A stretch of 32,184 nt of DNA. It comes from Oscillospiraceae bacterium. Its GTDB lineage: Bacteria > Bacillota > Clostridia > Oscillospirales > Oscillospiraceae. The DNA is taken from assembly GCA_017380435.1 (NCBI GenBank), contig JAFODZ010000028.1, positions 1 to 32,184 of the forward strand, in the 5' to 3' direction. Below are positions 7,356 to 13,867 of this stretch, piece by piece (the first letter of the stretch is position 1; every line of letters starts with the position of its first letter). The notes beneath the pieces are model-generated. The model was not told the DNA's origin and did not search any database. It saw nothing but the letters and a program-made list of their open reading frames with translations. A program made the translations under genes and the position numbers.

Positions 7356-9107
7356 TTACATTTTTTCCGGGGCAGTGAAACCGAGGATATCGATACACTT
7401 TTCCAGAACATTTTTGGCAAGGGCAATCAGAGAGATATAACCCTTTTGCAGCTCCTTGTCCTCCTCGGTGAGGATCCGGGTTTCGTGGTAGAACTTATTC
7501 ACCGCGCCAGCCAGCTCATAGATATAGGCGCAGATCAGGTTGGGACTCAAGGTGCGCAGCGCACTCTCCAGCGCAGGACCAAGCTTGGTGATACACAGCA
7601 TCAGCTCCTGGGCATAGGGATTGGCAGGCAAAGTGATCGGCAGTTCCTCCCAGGCACCATAACGAGCCAGAATAGACTTGATACGCACGATGGTATAGAG
7701 GATGTAAGGGCCGGTATTGCCCTCAAATGCAGCGAAGCGCTCCAAATCAAAGTTGTAGTCCTTAGTCGGCTGGTTGCTCAGATCGCCGTATTTCAGCGCT
7801 GCCAATGCGATTTTTGCTGTGGTATCCTCTACCTCTTCCGCGGCGACGATTTTGTTCTCCACAACCTTGGAACGGACAAAATCGGTCATATCGCTCAGCA
7901 ACTGTTCCAACCGCAGAACACCGCCGTCACGGGTCTTGAAGGGTTTTCCGTCAGCACCGTTCATCGTGCCGTGACCCACATGCTCGAGAACCGTTTCTTC
8001 CTTTACGATGCCGCCTTTTTTCGCCGCACGGAACACCTGCTCAAAATGCAGATTCTGCCGCTTGTCGGTAACATAGAGCATCTTATCGGGGTTATGGTCC
8101 TGCATCCGCTGTACCATAGTAGCCAGGTCGGTGGTCGCATAAATGGCTGCGCCGTCGGACTTAAGCAGAATACAGGGCGGAATCTCCTTCTTATCCCCCT
8201 CCTCTGCCACCGGGAACACCAGGGCGCCCTCGCTATAAACAGCGTGACCCTTGGCTTTCAGGTCTTCGATCATAGCAGGAATGTAGGGATCGGCATCGCT
8301 CTCGCCCAGCCAGGCTTCAAAATGCACATCCAGGGCATCGTAGATCCGATGCAGGTCGGCCAAAGAAATCCGCATAATATGATTCCAGATAGCTCGGTAG
8401 CCGGCTCTTCCCTGTTGCAGCTCGTAGGTTGCGATATGGGCCTTTTCTGCAAACTCTGCATCGTCCTTCTTTTTAGCAGAGGCGGTGGGGTAGATCTCCT
8501 CCAGCTCAGAAAGGGTAAAGGGTGCTTCTGCGGGGTATTCGCCGGTGTAATCCGGGTCGAAATAGCAAAGATCCGGCTGGCGCACCTGCAATTCGGCAAT
8601 AATCAGACCCATTTGCAGACCCCAGTCGCCCAGGTGAATATCACCGATGGTTTCATAACCCATAAAGCTATGCAGCCGCTTAAGGGATTCACCGATAATG
8701 GCAGGGCGGAGGTGACCGATGTGCAAGGGCTTGGCCACATTGGCTCCGCCGTAGTCAACAATAGCCATTTTGCCGCTGCCGACTTTTTCCACGCCGAAGT
8801 CCGGGGCGGTACGCATACCCTCCAAATAATCCCGCAGGAAGCTGTCGGACAGATTCAGATTGATAAATCCGGGCATAACTGCCTGGCACATAGAAAAGTC
8901 TTCGCCCTGCAGTTTTTCTGCCACGGCATTGGCAATCTGAATGGGGGCGCACTTATAGACCTTCGCTGCGGACAGAGCACCGTTGCACTGGTACTGGCAC
9001 AGGTCAGGCCGGTTGGATACAGTCACTCTGCCGTAAGCGGCATCATAGCCGGCATCTGCAAACGCCTGCTCCATTTTCTTTGAAATAATATCCAATATCT
9101 TTTCCAT
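7356..9107 (-). CDS. argS: Arginyl-tRNA synthetase
   Basis: 583 residues. A class Ia synthetase that charges tRNA-Arg. The N-terminal additional domain spans about 1-110. The HIGH signature is exact at 129-132 (PLHIGHLRPA). KMSK is replaced by a degenerate loop near FKTRDGGVLRL, as is usual in many ArgRS. The anticodon-binding DALR domain follows the SNQPTKDYNFD and NTGPYILY segments and runs to the end. The ATG at 9107 follows AAAGGAGA. No vegetative promoter is evident in the 50 bases between the start and the repeat at 9158-9196, so argS may rely on transcription from the ABC-F gene upstream through the inserted GIY-YIG unit, or on a poor promoter of its own. Confidence 0.97.
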   Translation of the reverse strand: MEKILDIISKKMEQAFADAGYDAAYGRVTVSNRPDLCQYQCNGALSAAKVYKCAPIQIANAVAEKLQGEDFSMCQAVMPGFINLNLSDSFLRDYLEGMRTAPDFGVEKVGSGKMAIVDYGGANVAKPLHIGHLRPAIIGESLKRLHSFMGYETIGDIHLGDWGLQMGLIIAELQVRQPDLCYFDPDYTGEYPAEAPFTLSELEEIYPTASAKKKDDAEFAEKAHIATYELQQGRAGYRAIWNHIMRISLADLHRIYDALDVHFEAWLGESDADPYIPAMIEDLKAKGHAVYSEGALVFPVAEEGDKKEIPPCILLKSDGAAIYATTDLATMVQRMQDHNPDKMLYVTDKRQNLHFEQVFRAAKKGGIVKEETVLEHVGHGTMNGADGKPFKTRDGGVLRLEQLLSDMTDFVRSKVVENKIVAAEEVEDTTAKIALAALKYGDLSNQPTKDYNFDLERFAAFEGNTGPYILYTIVRIKSILARYGAWEELPITLPANPYAQELMLCITKLGPALESALRTLSPNLICAYIYELAGAVNKFYHETRILTEEDKELQKGYISLIALAKNVLEKCIDILGFTAPEKM

Positions 9108-9157
9108 ACTTAATCTCCTTTAAGAGAATTCATAATGTTTTGCCAGCTTCCCCAGAA

Positions 9158-9196
9158 GTGTCATTCTGAGCGAGCGTCAGCGAGTCGAAGAATCTT
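9158..9196 (+). repeat. Left inverted repeat, GTCATTCTGAG family
   Basis: A 39-base sequence that starts GTGTCATTCTGAGCGAGCG and ends GTCGAAGAATCTT. It matches the reverse complement of 9523-9560 with about five differences. It also matches 17490-17525 with three substitutions over 36 bases. It lies between the GIY-YIG stop and the argS start. Confidence 0.85.
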
Positions 9197-9210
9197 CTTG
9201 CCAACAAGTT

Positions 9211-9495
9211 TCAAAAATCCCAGTCAGCAGAAAGATCCTTCCATTGCGGGTTATTTATGCTAATCAATGCATTTTTCTTCGCACGATTCCAACCTTTTAA
9301 CTGTTTTTCTCTTTCCAACGCAACACGAACATCCCCGGTGGCTTCAAAATAAACCAGTTTATTGGTTTGATACTTTTCTGCAAAACCTTCAACCAGGTGA
9401 TTTCGATGTTCATAAAGTCTGCGCAAAAGGTTGTTCGTCACCCCGATATAAAGCACACTGTCACACCAGTTTGAGAGAATATAAACATAATACAT
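9211..9495 (-). CDS. Single-domain GIY-YIG nuclease
   Basis: 94 residues, the whole length being one GIY-YIG domain of the UvrC/YhbQ-like type. Motif positions: VYI (4-6) standing for GIY, YIG (16-18), the conserved Arg in LLRRLYEH (23-30), and the acidic metal-ligand region LEREKQLKGWNR (60-71). All core positions are present, so DNA-nicking activity is plausible. No DNA-binding fusion or signal peptide is seen. The ATG at 9495 is 7 bases from AGGAG (9503-9507); an ATG two codons upstream is too close. Inverted repeats on both sides suggest it acts on, or mobilises, those repeats. A role in DNA repair cannot be excluded, since single-domain homologues are common and poorly characterised. Confidence 0.9.
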   Translation of the reverse strand: MYYVYILSNWCDSVLYIGVTNNLLRRLYEHRNHLVEGFAEKYQTNKLVYFEATGDVRVALEREKQLKGWNRAKKNALISINNPQWKDLSADWDF

Positions 9496-9522
9496 ATACA
9501 TTCTCCTTTTAACTATAGTGCC

Positions 9523-9560
9523 AAGATCCTTCGACGCGCTGCGCTTGCTCAGGATGACAC
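9523..9560 (-). repeat. Right inverted repeat, GTCATTCTGAG family
   Basis: A 38-base sequence, reading AAGATCCTTCGACGCGC and ending CTCAGGATGACAC on the plus strand. It differs from the right half of the palindrome at 17490-17582 only by a GA/AG swap. The ABC-F stop is 12 bases outside it. Confidence 0.85.
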
Positions 9561-9572
9561 GGTGGGTGGTTT

Positions 9573-11171
9573 TTACTGTTTGTTACGCAGCCATTCCAGG
9601 TAGTCGTCGTAGGTGCCGTAGCGGTCAACAATGGTGCCGTCCGGCTGGAAGGCGATGACCCGGTTACAGACAGAGGTCAGCATTTCGTGGTCGTGGCTGG
9701 CCAGCAGCACAACGCCGGGGAATGCTTCCAGGCCCTTATTCACAGCCTGGATAGATTCCATATCCAGGTGGTTGGTGGGCTGGTCAAGAAGCACCACATT
9801 GGCACCGGAGAGCATCATCTTCGACAGCATACACCGGACCTTTTCACCGCCGGAGAGAACATTGACAGGCTTAAACACATCGTCATTAGAGAACAGCATT
9901 CTGCCCAGGAATCCACGCAGGTACACATCGTCTTTTTTCACAGAGTACTGCCGCAGCCAATCTACCAGCTCCATATCGTTGCCCTCAAAGTAGGCAGTAT
10001 TGTCCTTAGGCAGGTAGCTGCGCACGGTGGAGATGCCCCACTTTACAGAGCCTTCATCCGGCTCCAATTCGCCCATGAGGATCTGGAACAGCGCTGTCTG
10101 CGCCAGCTCATTTTCGCCCACAAAGGCGATCTTATCATTCTTGCCAACGCTGAAATACACATTATCCAGCAGTTTTTCGCCGTCAACGGTAACGGAAACA
10201 TCCTTGACAGTCAGAATGTCCTTGCCCAGTTCCCGCTCCGGCTGGAAGCCAACGAAGGGATAACGGCGGGTGGAGCAGGGCATTTCTTCCACAGTCAGCT
10301 TGTCCAGCAGCTTTCTGCGGGCAGTTGCCTGCTTTGCCTTTGACTTATTGGCAGAGAAGCGCTGAATGAACAACTGCAACTCCTCGATCTTCTCCTGGTT
10401 GCGCTTGTTCTTATTGCGGATCATTGCCTGCACCAACTGGGAGGATTCATACCAGAAGTCGTAGTTACCTACATACATCTTGATCTTGCCGTAGTCGATA
10501 TCCACGGTGTGGGTGCAGACGGTATTGAGGAAGTGGCGGTCGTGGGATACGGCGATGACCATGCCGGGGAAATCCAGCAAAAAGTCTTCCAGCCAATTGA
10601 TCGATTCAATATCCAGGTTGTTGGTAGGTTCGTCCAGCATAACGATATCGGGATTGCCAAACAGCGCTTGGGCCAGCAGCACCTTCACCTTCAGACGGGG
10701 GTCGGTATCGGCCATCATATCGTAGTGCATATCGGTGGGAACGCCCAGGCCTTGCAGCATACGGGATGCGTCAGACTCTGCTTCCCAACCGCCCATTTCC
10801 GCAAATTCTGCTTCCAGCTCGGAAGCACGGATGCCGTCTTCGTCGGTAAAATCCGGCTTTTCATAAATGGCATCCTTTTCCTTCATAATGTCGTAAAGGC
10901 GCTGGTTGCCTATAATGACAGTATCCATAATAGAGAAGTTGTCGTAGGCATTCTGGTTCTGCTTCAAAACAGAAACACGAAGCTCTTCGGGAATATGGAT
11001 ATAGCCGGTGGTAGAGTCTAGCTCGCCGTACAAAAGGCGAAGGAAAGTGGATTTACCCGCACCGTTTGCACCGATGATGCCGTAGCAGTTGCCGGGCAAA
11101 AATTGCAGATCCACATGCTGGAACAGCCATTGACCACCGAACTGCATACCTAAATTGCTTACTGTAATCAT
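9573..11171 (-). CDS. ABC-F family ATPase, YbiT-like, with degenerate second ATP site
   Basis: 532 residues, two ABC domains and no membrane segment, so a soluble ABC-F protein of the kind that acts on ribosomes (translation factor or antibiotic protection). The order and linker (LQLFIQRFSANKSKAKQATAR) resemble E. coli YbiT. Domain 1 has Walker A GANGAGKST (34-42) and Walker B VMLDEPTNNLD (177-187), but the signature LSGG is replaced by DPRLKVKV. Domain 2 keeps LSGGE (439-443), but its Walker A is lost (GENELAQTA at 352-360) and the catalytic Glu is Gln (LLDQPTNHLD, Q464). Only one composite ATP site is therefore likely to hydrolyse. The ATG at 11171 follows GAGGT. Its promoter is at 11219-11246, divergent from htpG. 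Confidence 0.92.
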   Translation of the reverse strand: MITVSNLGMQFGGQWLFQHVDLQFLPGNCYGIIGANGAGKSTFLRLLYGELDSTTGYIHIPEELRVSVLKQNQNAYDNFSIMDTVIIGNQRLYDIMKEKDAIYEKPDFTDEDGIRASELEAEFAEMGGWEAESDASRMLQGLGVPTDMHYDMMADTDPRLKVKVLLAQALFGNPDIVMLDEPTNNLDIESINWLEDFLLDFPGMVIAVSHDRHFLNTVCTHTVDIDYGKIKMYVGNYDFWYESSQLVQAMIRNKNKRNQEKIEELQLFIQRFSANKSKAKQATARRKLLDKLTVEEMPCSTRRYPFVGFQPERELGKDILTVKDVSVTVDGEKLLDNVYFSVGKNDKIAFVGENELAQTALFQILMGELEPDEGSVKWGISTVRSYLPKDNTAYFEGNDMELVDWLRQYSVKKDDVYLRGFLGRMLFSNDDVFKPVNVLSGGEKVRCMLSKMMLSGANVVLLDQPTNHLDMESIQAVNKGLEAFPGVVLLASHDHEMLTSVCNRVIAFQPDGTIVDRYGTYDDYLEWLRNKQ

Positions 11172-11218
11172 TTTTAATTACCTCTTACTTTCATAATGGC
11201 ACATAATCGTTCAGTATA

Positions 11219-11246
11219 ACTATAGCACACAATTATGAATAATCAA
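11219..11246 (-). promoter_or_regulatory. Promoter of the ABC-F gene
   Basis: Minus strand TTGATT (11241-11246), a 16-base spacer and TATAGT (11219-11224) lie 48 bases before the start codon. The htpG promoter begins 21 bases away on the other strand. Confidence 0.6.
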
Positions 11247-11266
11247 AGAACTTTTTTCCAAAAGGG

Positions 11267-11294
11267 TTGCTTTTTCTAAAATCCGTGATATAAT
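11267..11294 (+). promoter_or_regulatory. Promoter of htpG
   Basis: TTGCTT (11267-11272), a 16-base spacer and a perfect TATAAT (11289-11294). The expected start site near 11301 lies inside the CIRCE operator, so HrcA binding would block initiation. Confidence 0.75.
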
Positions 11295-11295
11295 T

Positions 11296-11322
11296 TTAGC
11301 ACTCAGATAATTAGAGTGCTAA
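11296..11322. promoter_or_regulatory. CIRCE heat-shock operator (HrcA binding site)
   Basis: A perfect match to the consensus TTAGCACTC-N9-GAGTGCTAA, with arms at 11296-11304 and 11314-11322. It lies between the htpG -10 box and the ribosome site (AAGGAG, ending at 11334). Confidence 0.97.
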
Positions 11323-11344
11323 TTTTAAAAGGAGTGTTGCAATT

Positions 11345-13234
11345 ATGGCAAAGAAACAATTTAAAGCCGAATCCAAGCGGCTTTTGGATCTGATGATCAA
11401 CTCCATCTATACCCACCAGGAGATCTTCCTCCGGGAGATCATCTCCAACGCCAGCGACGCCATGGACAAGCTGGCCTATACCGCTTTAACCGACGATAAG
11501 GTGGCCATTGACCGGGATCAGCTTACCATTACCCTCACCCGGGACAAAACCGCCGGAACGCTCACCATTTCTGACCGGGGCATCGGTATGACCAAGGAGG
11601 AAATGGAAGAAAACCTTGGCACCATCTGCAAATCCGGCTCTCTGGGCTTTAAGCAGGAAATGGAAGAAACTGCAGACATCGATATTATCGGTCAGTTTGG
11701 CGTTGGCTTCTATGCTGCCTTTATGGTAGCCTCTCAGGTCACCGTTATTTCTAAGAAATACGGCCAGGAGCTGGCCTGGAAATGGGTTTCCGACGGTGCT
11801 GACGGCTATACCATCACCGCAGCTCAGCGGGAATACCCCGGCACGGATGTGATTATGACCTTGAAAGCCGACACCGAGGACGAGAAATATTCCCGTTTCC
11901 TGGAGGAATACGAGATCCGTTCTCTAGTGAAAAAGTATTCCGACTATATCCGCTACCCCATCCGCATGGAGGTCAGCAAATCCCGTTTGAAGGAAGACTG
12001 CCCCGAGGACAAGCCGGAATATGAGAGCTACATGGAAGAAGAAACCCTCAACTCCATGGTTCCCATCTGGCAGCGCAGCAAAAAGGATGTGACCGAGGAC
12101 GAGTACAACACCTTCTATCGGGAGAAGTTCTTTGACTACAACAAACCTGCCAAAGTGATTTCCTTCAGCGCCGAGGGCAATGTATCTTTTAAGGCGCTGC
12201 TGTATATCCCCACCAAAGCACCCTTTGACTACTACAGCAAGGACTTCAAGCGTGGTTTGCAGCTCTACTCCTCCGGCGTGATGATTATGGAATCCTGCGA
12301 GGATCTGCTGCCGGAATACTTCTCTTTTGTCCGCGGCGTGGTAGATAGCCAGGATCTCTCTTTGAACATCAGCCGGGAGATGCTACAGCACGATCGTCAA
12401 CTGAAGATCATTGCCAAGGGCATCGAAAAGAAGATCAAGTCCGAGCTGGCTGCGATGCTGGAAAATGACCGGGAAAATTACGAAGCATTTTACGGCGCAT
12501 TTTCCCGTCAGTTAAAATACGGCGTCGCTGCCGATTACGGCGCACACAAGGATGCTACCAAGGATCTTCTGCTGTTTTACAGCAACAAAGAGGGCAAGCT
12601 GGTTACCTTGAAGCAGTACGCCGAAAATATGGCAGAGGGTCAGGAGAAGATCTACTATGTCTGCGGTGAGAATGCCGACCGGCTGGGCAAGCTGCCCCAG
12701 GTGCAGACTCTGTCCTCCAAGGGTTACGATGTGCTGCTTTGCACCGACGAGGTGGATGAATTTATCCCCCAGACGCTGATGACCTACGAGGAAAAATCCT
12801 TCTGCAACGCAGCTACCGAGGATCTGGGTTTGCAGAGCGATGAGCAGAAGGAACAGCTCAAGCAGAAGGCCGAGGAGCTGCAAGGCCTTTTGACCTTTGT
12901 GAAGGATTCTCTGGGCGAGGAGATCACCGAGGTCCGGCTCTCCGGCGAACTGGGCGATATGCCGGTTTGTATGGTGCCTGCCGGTGGTATGAGCTTTGAA
13001 ATGGAAAAGTATATGAAGAAGGTCAATCCCGACTTCAACTTCCCCAGCCAAAGAATTTTGGAGCTGAACCCCGAGCATCCTGCGGTGCAGGCTATGGAAA
13101 AAGCTATGATCGGCGACACCCAAAAGGCAAAGGATTACGCAAAGCTGCTTTCCTGCCAGGCAAAGCTGCTGGCTGACCTGCCCCTGGAAGACCCGGCAGA
13201 ATATACTGCCCTTGTCTGTAAGCTGATGAACTAA
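11345..13234 (+). CDS. htpG: Molecular chaperone HtpG (Hsp90)
   Basis: 629 residues, the usual bacterial Hsp90 length. A cytoplasmic ATP-dependent chaperone dimer. The N-terminal GHKL ATPase domain shows EIISNASDAMDK, DRGIGMTKEEME and GQFGVGFYAAFM. The middle domain includes FFDYNKPAKV and the QLYSSGVMI, GVVDSQDLSLNISREMLQ stretch. The C-terminal dimerisation domain follows and ends AEYTALVCKLMN, without the MEEVD tail of eukaryotic forms. The ATG at 11345 is 10 bases after AAGGAG. Control by CIRCE/HrcA is seen directly and differs from Bacillus subtilis htpG, which is not in the HrcA regulon. No separate terminator is seen; the repeat at 13243 begins 8 bases after the stop and could end transcription. 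Confidence 0.97.
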   Translation: MAKKQFKAESKRLLDLMINSIYTHQEIFLREIISNASDAMDKLAYTALTDDKVAIDRDQLTITLTRDKTAGTLTISDRGIGMTKEEMEENLGTICKSGSLGFKQEMEETADIDIIGQFGVGFYAAFMVASQVTVISKKYGQELAWKWVSDGADGYTITAAQREYPGTDVIMTLKADTEDEKYSRFLEEYEIRSLVKKYSDYIRYPIRMEVSKSRLKEDCPEDKPEYESYMEEETLNSMVPIWQRSKKDVTEDEYNTFYREKFFDYNKPAKVISFSAEGNVSFKALLYIPTKAPFDYYSKDFKRGLQLYSSGVMIMESCEDLLPEYFSFVRGVVDSQDLSLNISREMLQHDRQLKIIAKGIEKKIKSELAAMLENDRENYEAFYGAFSRQLKYGVAADYGAHKDATKDLLLFYSNKEGKLVTLKQYAENMAEGQEKIYYVCGENADRLGKLPQVQTLSSKGYDVLLCTDEVDEFIPQTLMTYEEKSFCNAATEDLGLQSDEQKEQLKQKAEELQGLLTFVKDSLGEEITEVRLSGELGDMPVCMVPAGGMSFEMEKYMKKVNPDFNFPSQRILELNPEHPAVQAMEKAMIGDTQKAKDYAKLLSCQAKLLADLPLEDPAEYTALVCKLMN

Positions 13235-13242
13235 AACAAAAA

Positions 13243-13398
13243 GCCTTGGCCCCCTCGTTTTGAGGGGGCTGTCTTATTGCCGATTTTAGGCAATAAGACT
13301 GGGGGAGTATGCTTTCAAGGGAACGAACTCCCCCTGTCACGGTTATCACCGTGACATCCCCCTCAAAACGAGGGGGACGAGATTCCCTCCGTCAAGGC
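13243..13398. repeat. 156-bp MITE-like element made of five successive hairpins
   Basis: The outer ends are GCCTTG (13243-13248) and CAAGGC (13393-13398). Inside are, in order: GCCCCCTC/GAGGGGGC (13249-13269), an 11-bp stem GTCTTATTGCC/GGCAATAAGAC (13271-13299), GGGGGAGT/ACTCCCCC (13301-13334), a 9-bp stem around TGTCACGGT/ACCGTGACA (13335-13356), and TCCCCCTC/GAGGGGGA (13357-13377). The first and last hairpins are inverted copies of one another (19 of 21 bases). No ORF is plausible. It fills the gap between htpG and the blaI promoter. Confidence 0.8.
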
Positions 13399-13425
13399 TC
13401 CTATTTCTGCTTTTTATTTTAGGGG

Positions 13426-13454
13426 TTGACACGGGCGCTCTAATGTGTTAGAGT
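13426..13454 (+). promoter_or_regulatory. Promoter of blaI-blaR1 operon
   Basis: A perfect TTGACA (13426-13431), a 17-base spacer and TAGAGT (13449-13454). The first operator palindrome covers the -10 region. Confidence 0.8.
13438..13453. promoter_or_regulatory. BlaI operator 1
   Basis: The inverted repeat CTCTAATGTGTTAGAG has 6-bp arms and overlaps the promoter -10 box. It shares its arms with operator 2. Confidence 0.8.
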
Positions 13455-13463
13455 TTAGTTGTA

Positions 13464-13479
13464 CTCTAATGCATTAGAG
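13464..13479. promoter_or_regulatory. BlaI operator 2
   Basis: The perfect 16-base palindrome CTCTAATGCATTAGAG lies 26 bases centre-to-centre from operator 1, just before the AAGGAG ribosome site. The pair suggests autorepression by two BlaI dimers. Confidence 0.8.
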
Positions 13480-13495
13480 AAAGGAGAATGGCTTT

Positions 13496-13867
13496 ATGGA
13501 AACGCCGAAGGTATTTGAAAGTGAGTATCGGTTTTGTCTGATCCTGTGGGAGCATGAGCCGGTGAAAAGCAGCGAGCTTGTTGCCCTTTGCAAGGAGCAG
13601 CTTGGCTGGAAGCCCACCACCACCTACACCGTCATCAAACGGCTGTCGGAACGGGGTGTGCTAAAAAACGAAAACACCGTGGTCACTTCCCTTGTGACGA
13701 AAGATCAGGTGCAGGCCGCTCAGATCAACGAAATGGTGGAAAAGACCTTTGAAGGCTCTTTGCCGGCATTCGTCGCCGCATTCACCAAGCATCAAAAGCT
13801 TTCTGATGCTGAGATCGATGTGGTGCAACAGATGATTGACCGCTACCGGAAAGGAGAATCCCAATGA
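13496..13867 (+). CDS. blaI: BlaI/MecI family transcriptional repressor
   Basis: 123 residues, normal for the family. An N-terminal winged helix covers about residues 1-75 (FCLILWEHEPVKSSELV, then the recognition segment GWKPTTTYTVIKRLSERGVL). A C-terminal dimerisation part follows (FVAAFTKHQKLSDAEIDVVQQMID). In this family the repressor is inactivated when the partner metalloprotease signals cell-wall stress. AAGGAG precedes the ATG. The stop overlaps the start of the M56 gene by ATGA, so the pair is co-transcribed and coupled. Two matching palindromes at the promoter indicate autorepression. No beta-lactamase or PBP gene is adjacent, so the true target is unknown. Confidence 0.93.
   Translation: METPKVFESEYRFCLILWEHEPVKSSELVALCKEQLGWKPTTTYTVIKRLSERGVLKNENTVVTSLVTKDQVQAAQINEMVEKTFEGSLPAFVAAFTKHQKLSDAEIDVVQQMIDRYRKGESQ

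Larger units (their letters stand above)
9158..9560. mobile_element. Candidate GIY-YIG element bounded by inverted repeats
   Basis: This 403-bp unit has imperfect inverted ends (9158-9196 and 9523-9560) with GTGTCAT outermost at both ends. A single small GIY-YIG nuclease gene nearly fills the interior: its stop is 14 bases from the left repeat and its start 27 bases from the right one. The unit begins 12 bases after the ABC-F stop, inside a run of minus-strand genes, as expected for an insertion in an intergenic gap. Mobility is inference. The repeat is clearly dispersed in this genome, because a second, nuclease-free copy lies at 17490-17582. Confidence 0.5.

Noticed and set aside
7446-9083. 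545-codon open frame on the plus strand
   Set aside because: It is antisense to argS over its whole length, and the translation shows no domain; it is a codon-usage shadow of a long GC-balanced gene.
9211-9495. GIY-YIG gene as a UvrC fragment
   Set aside because: The domain is complete with its own start, ribosome site and stop, and has the single-domain family ending; it is not a truncated excinuclease.
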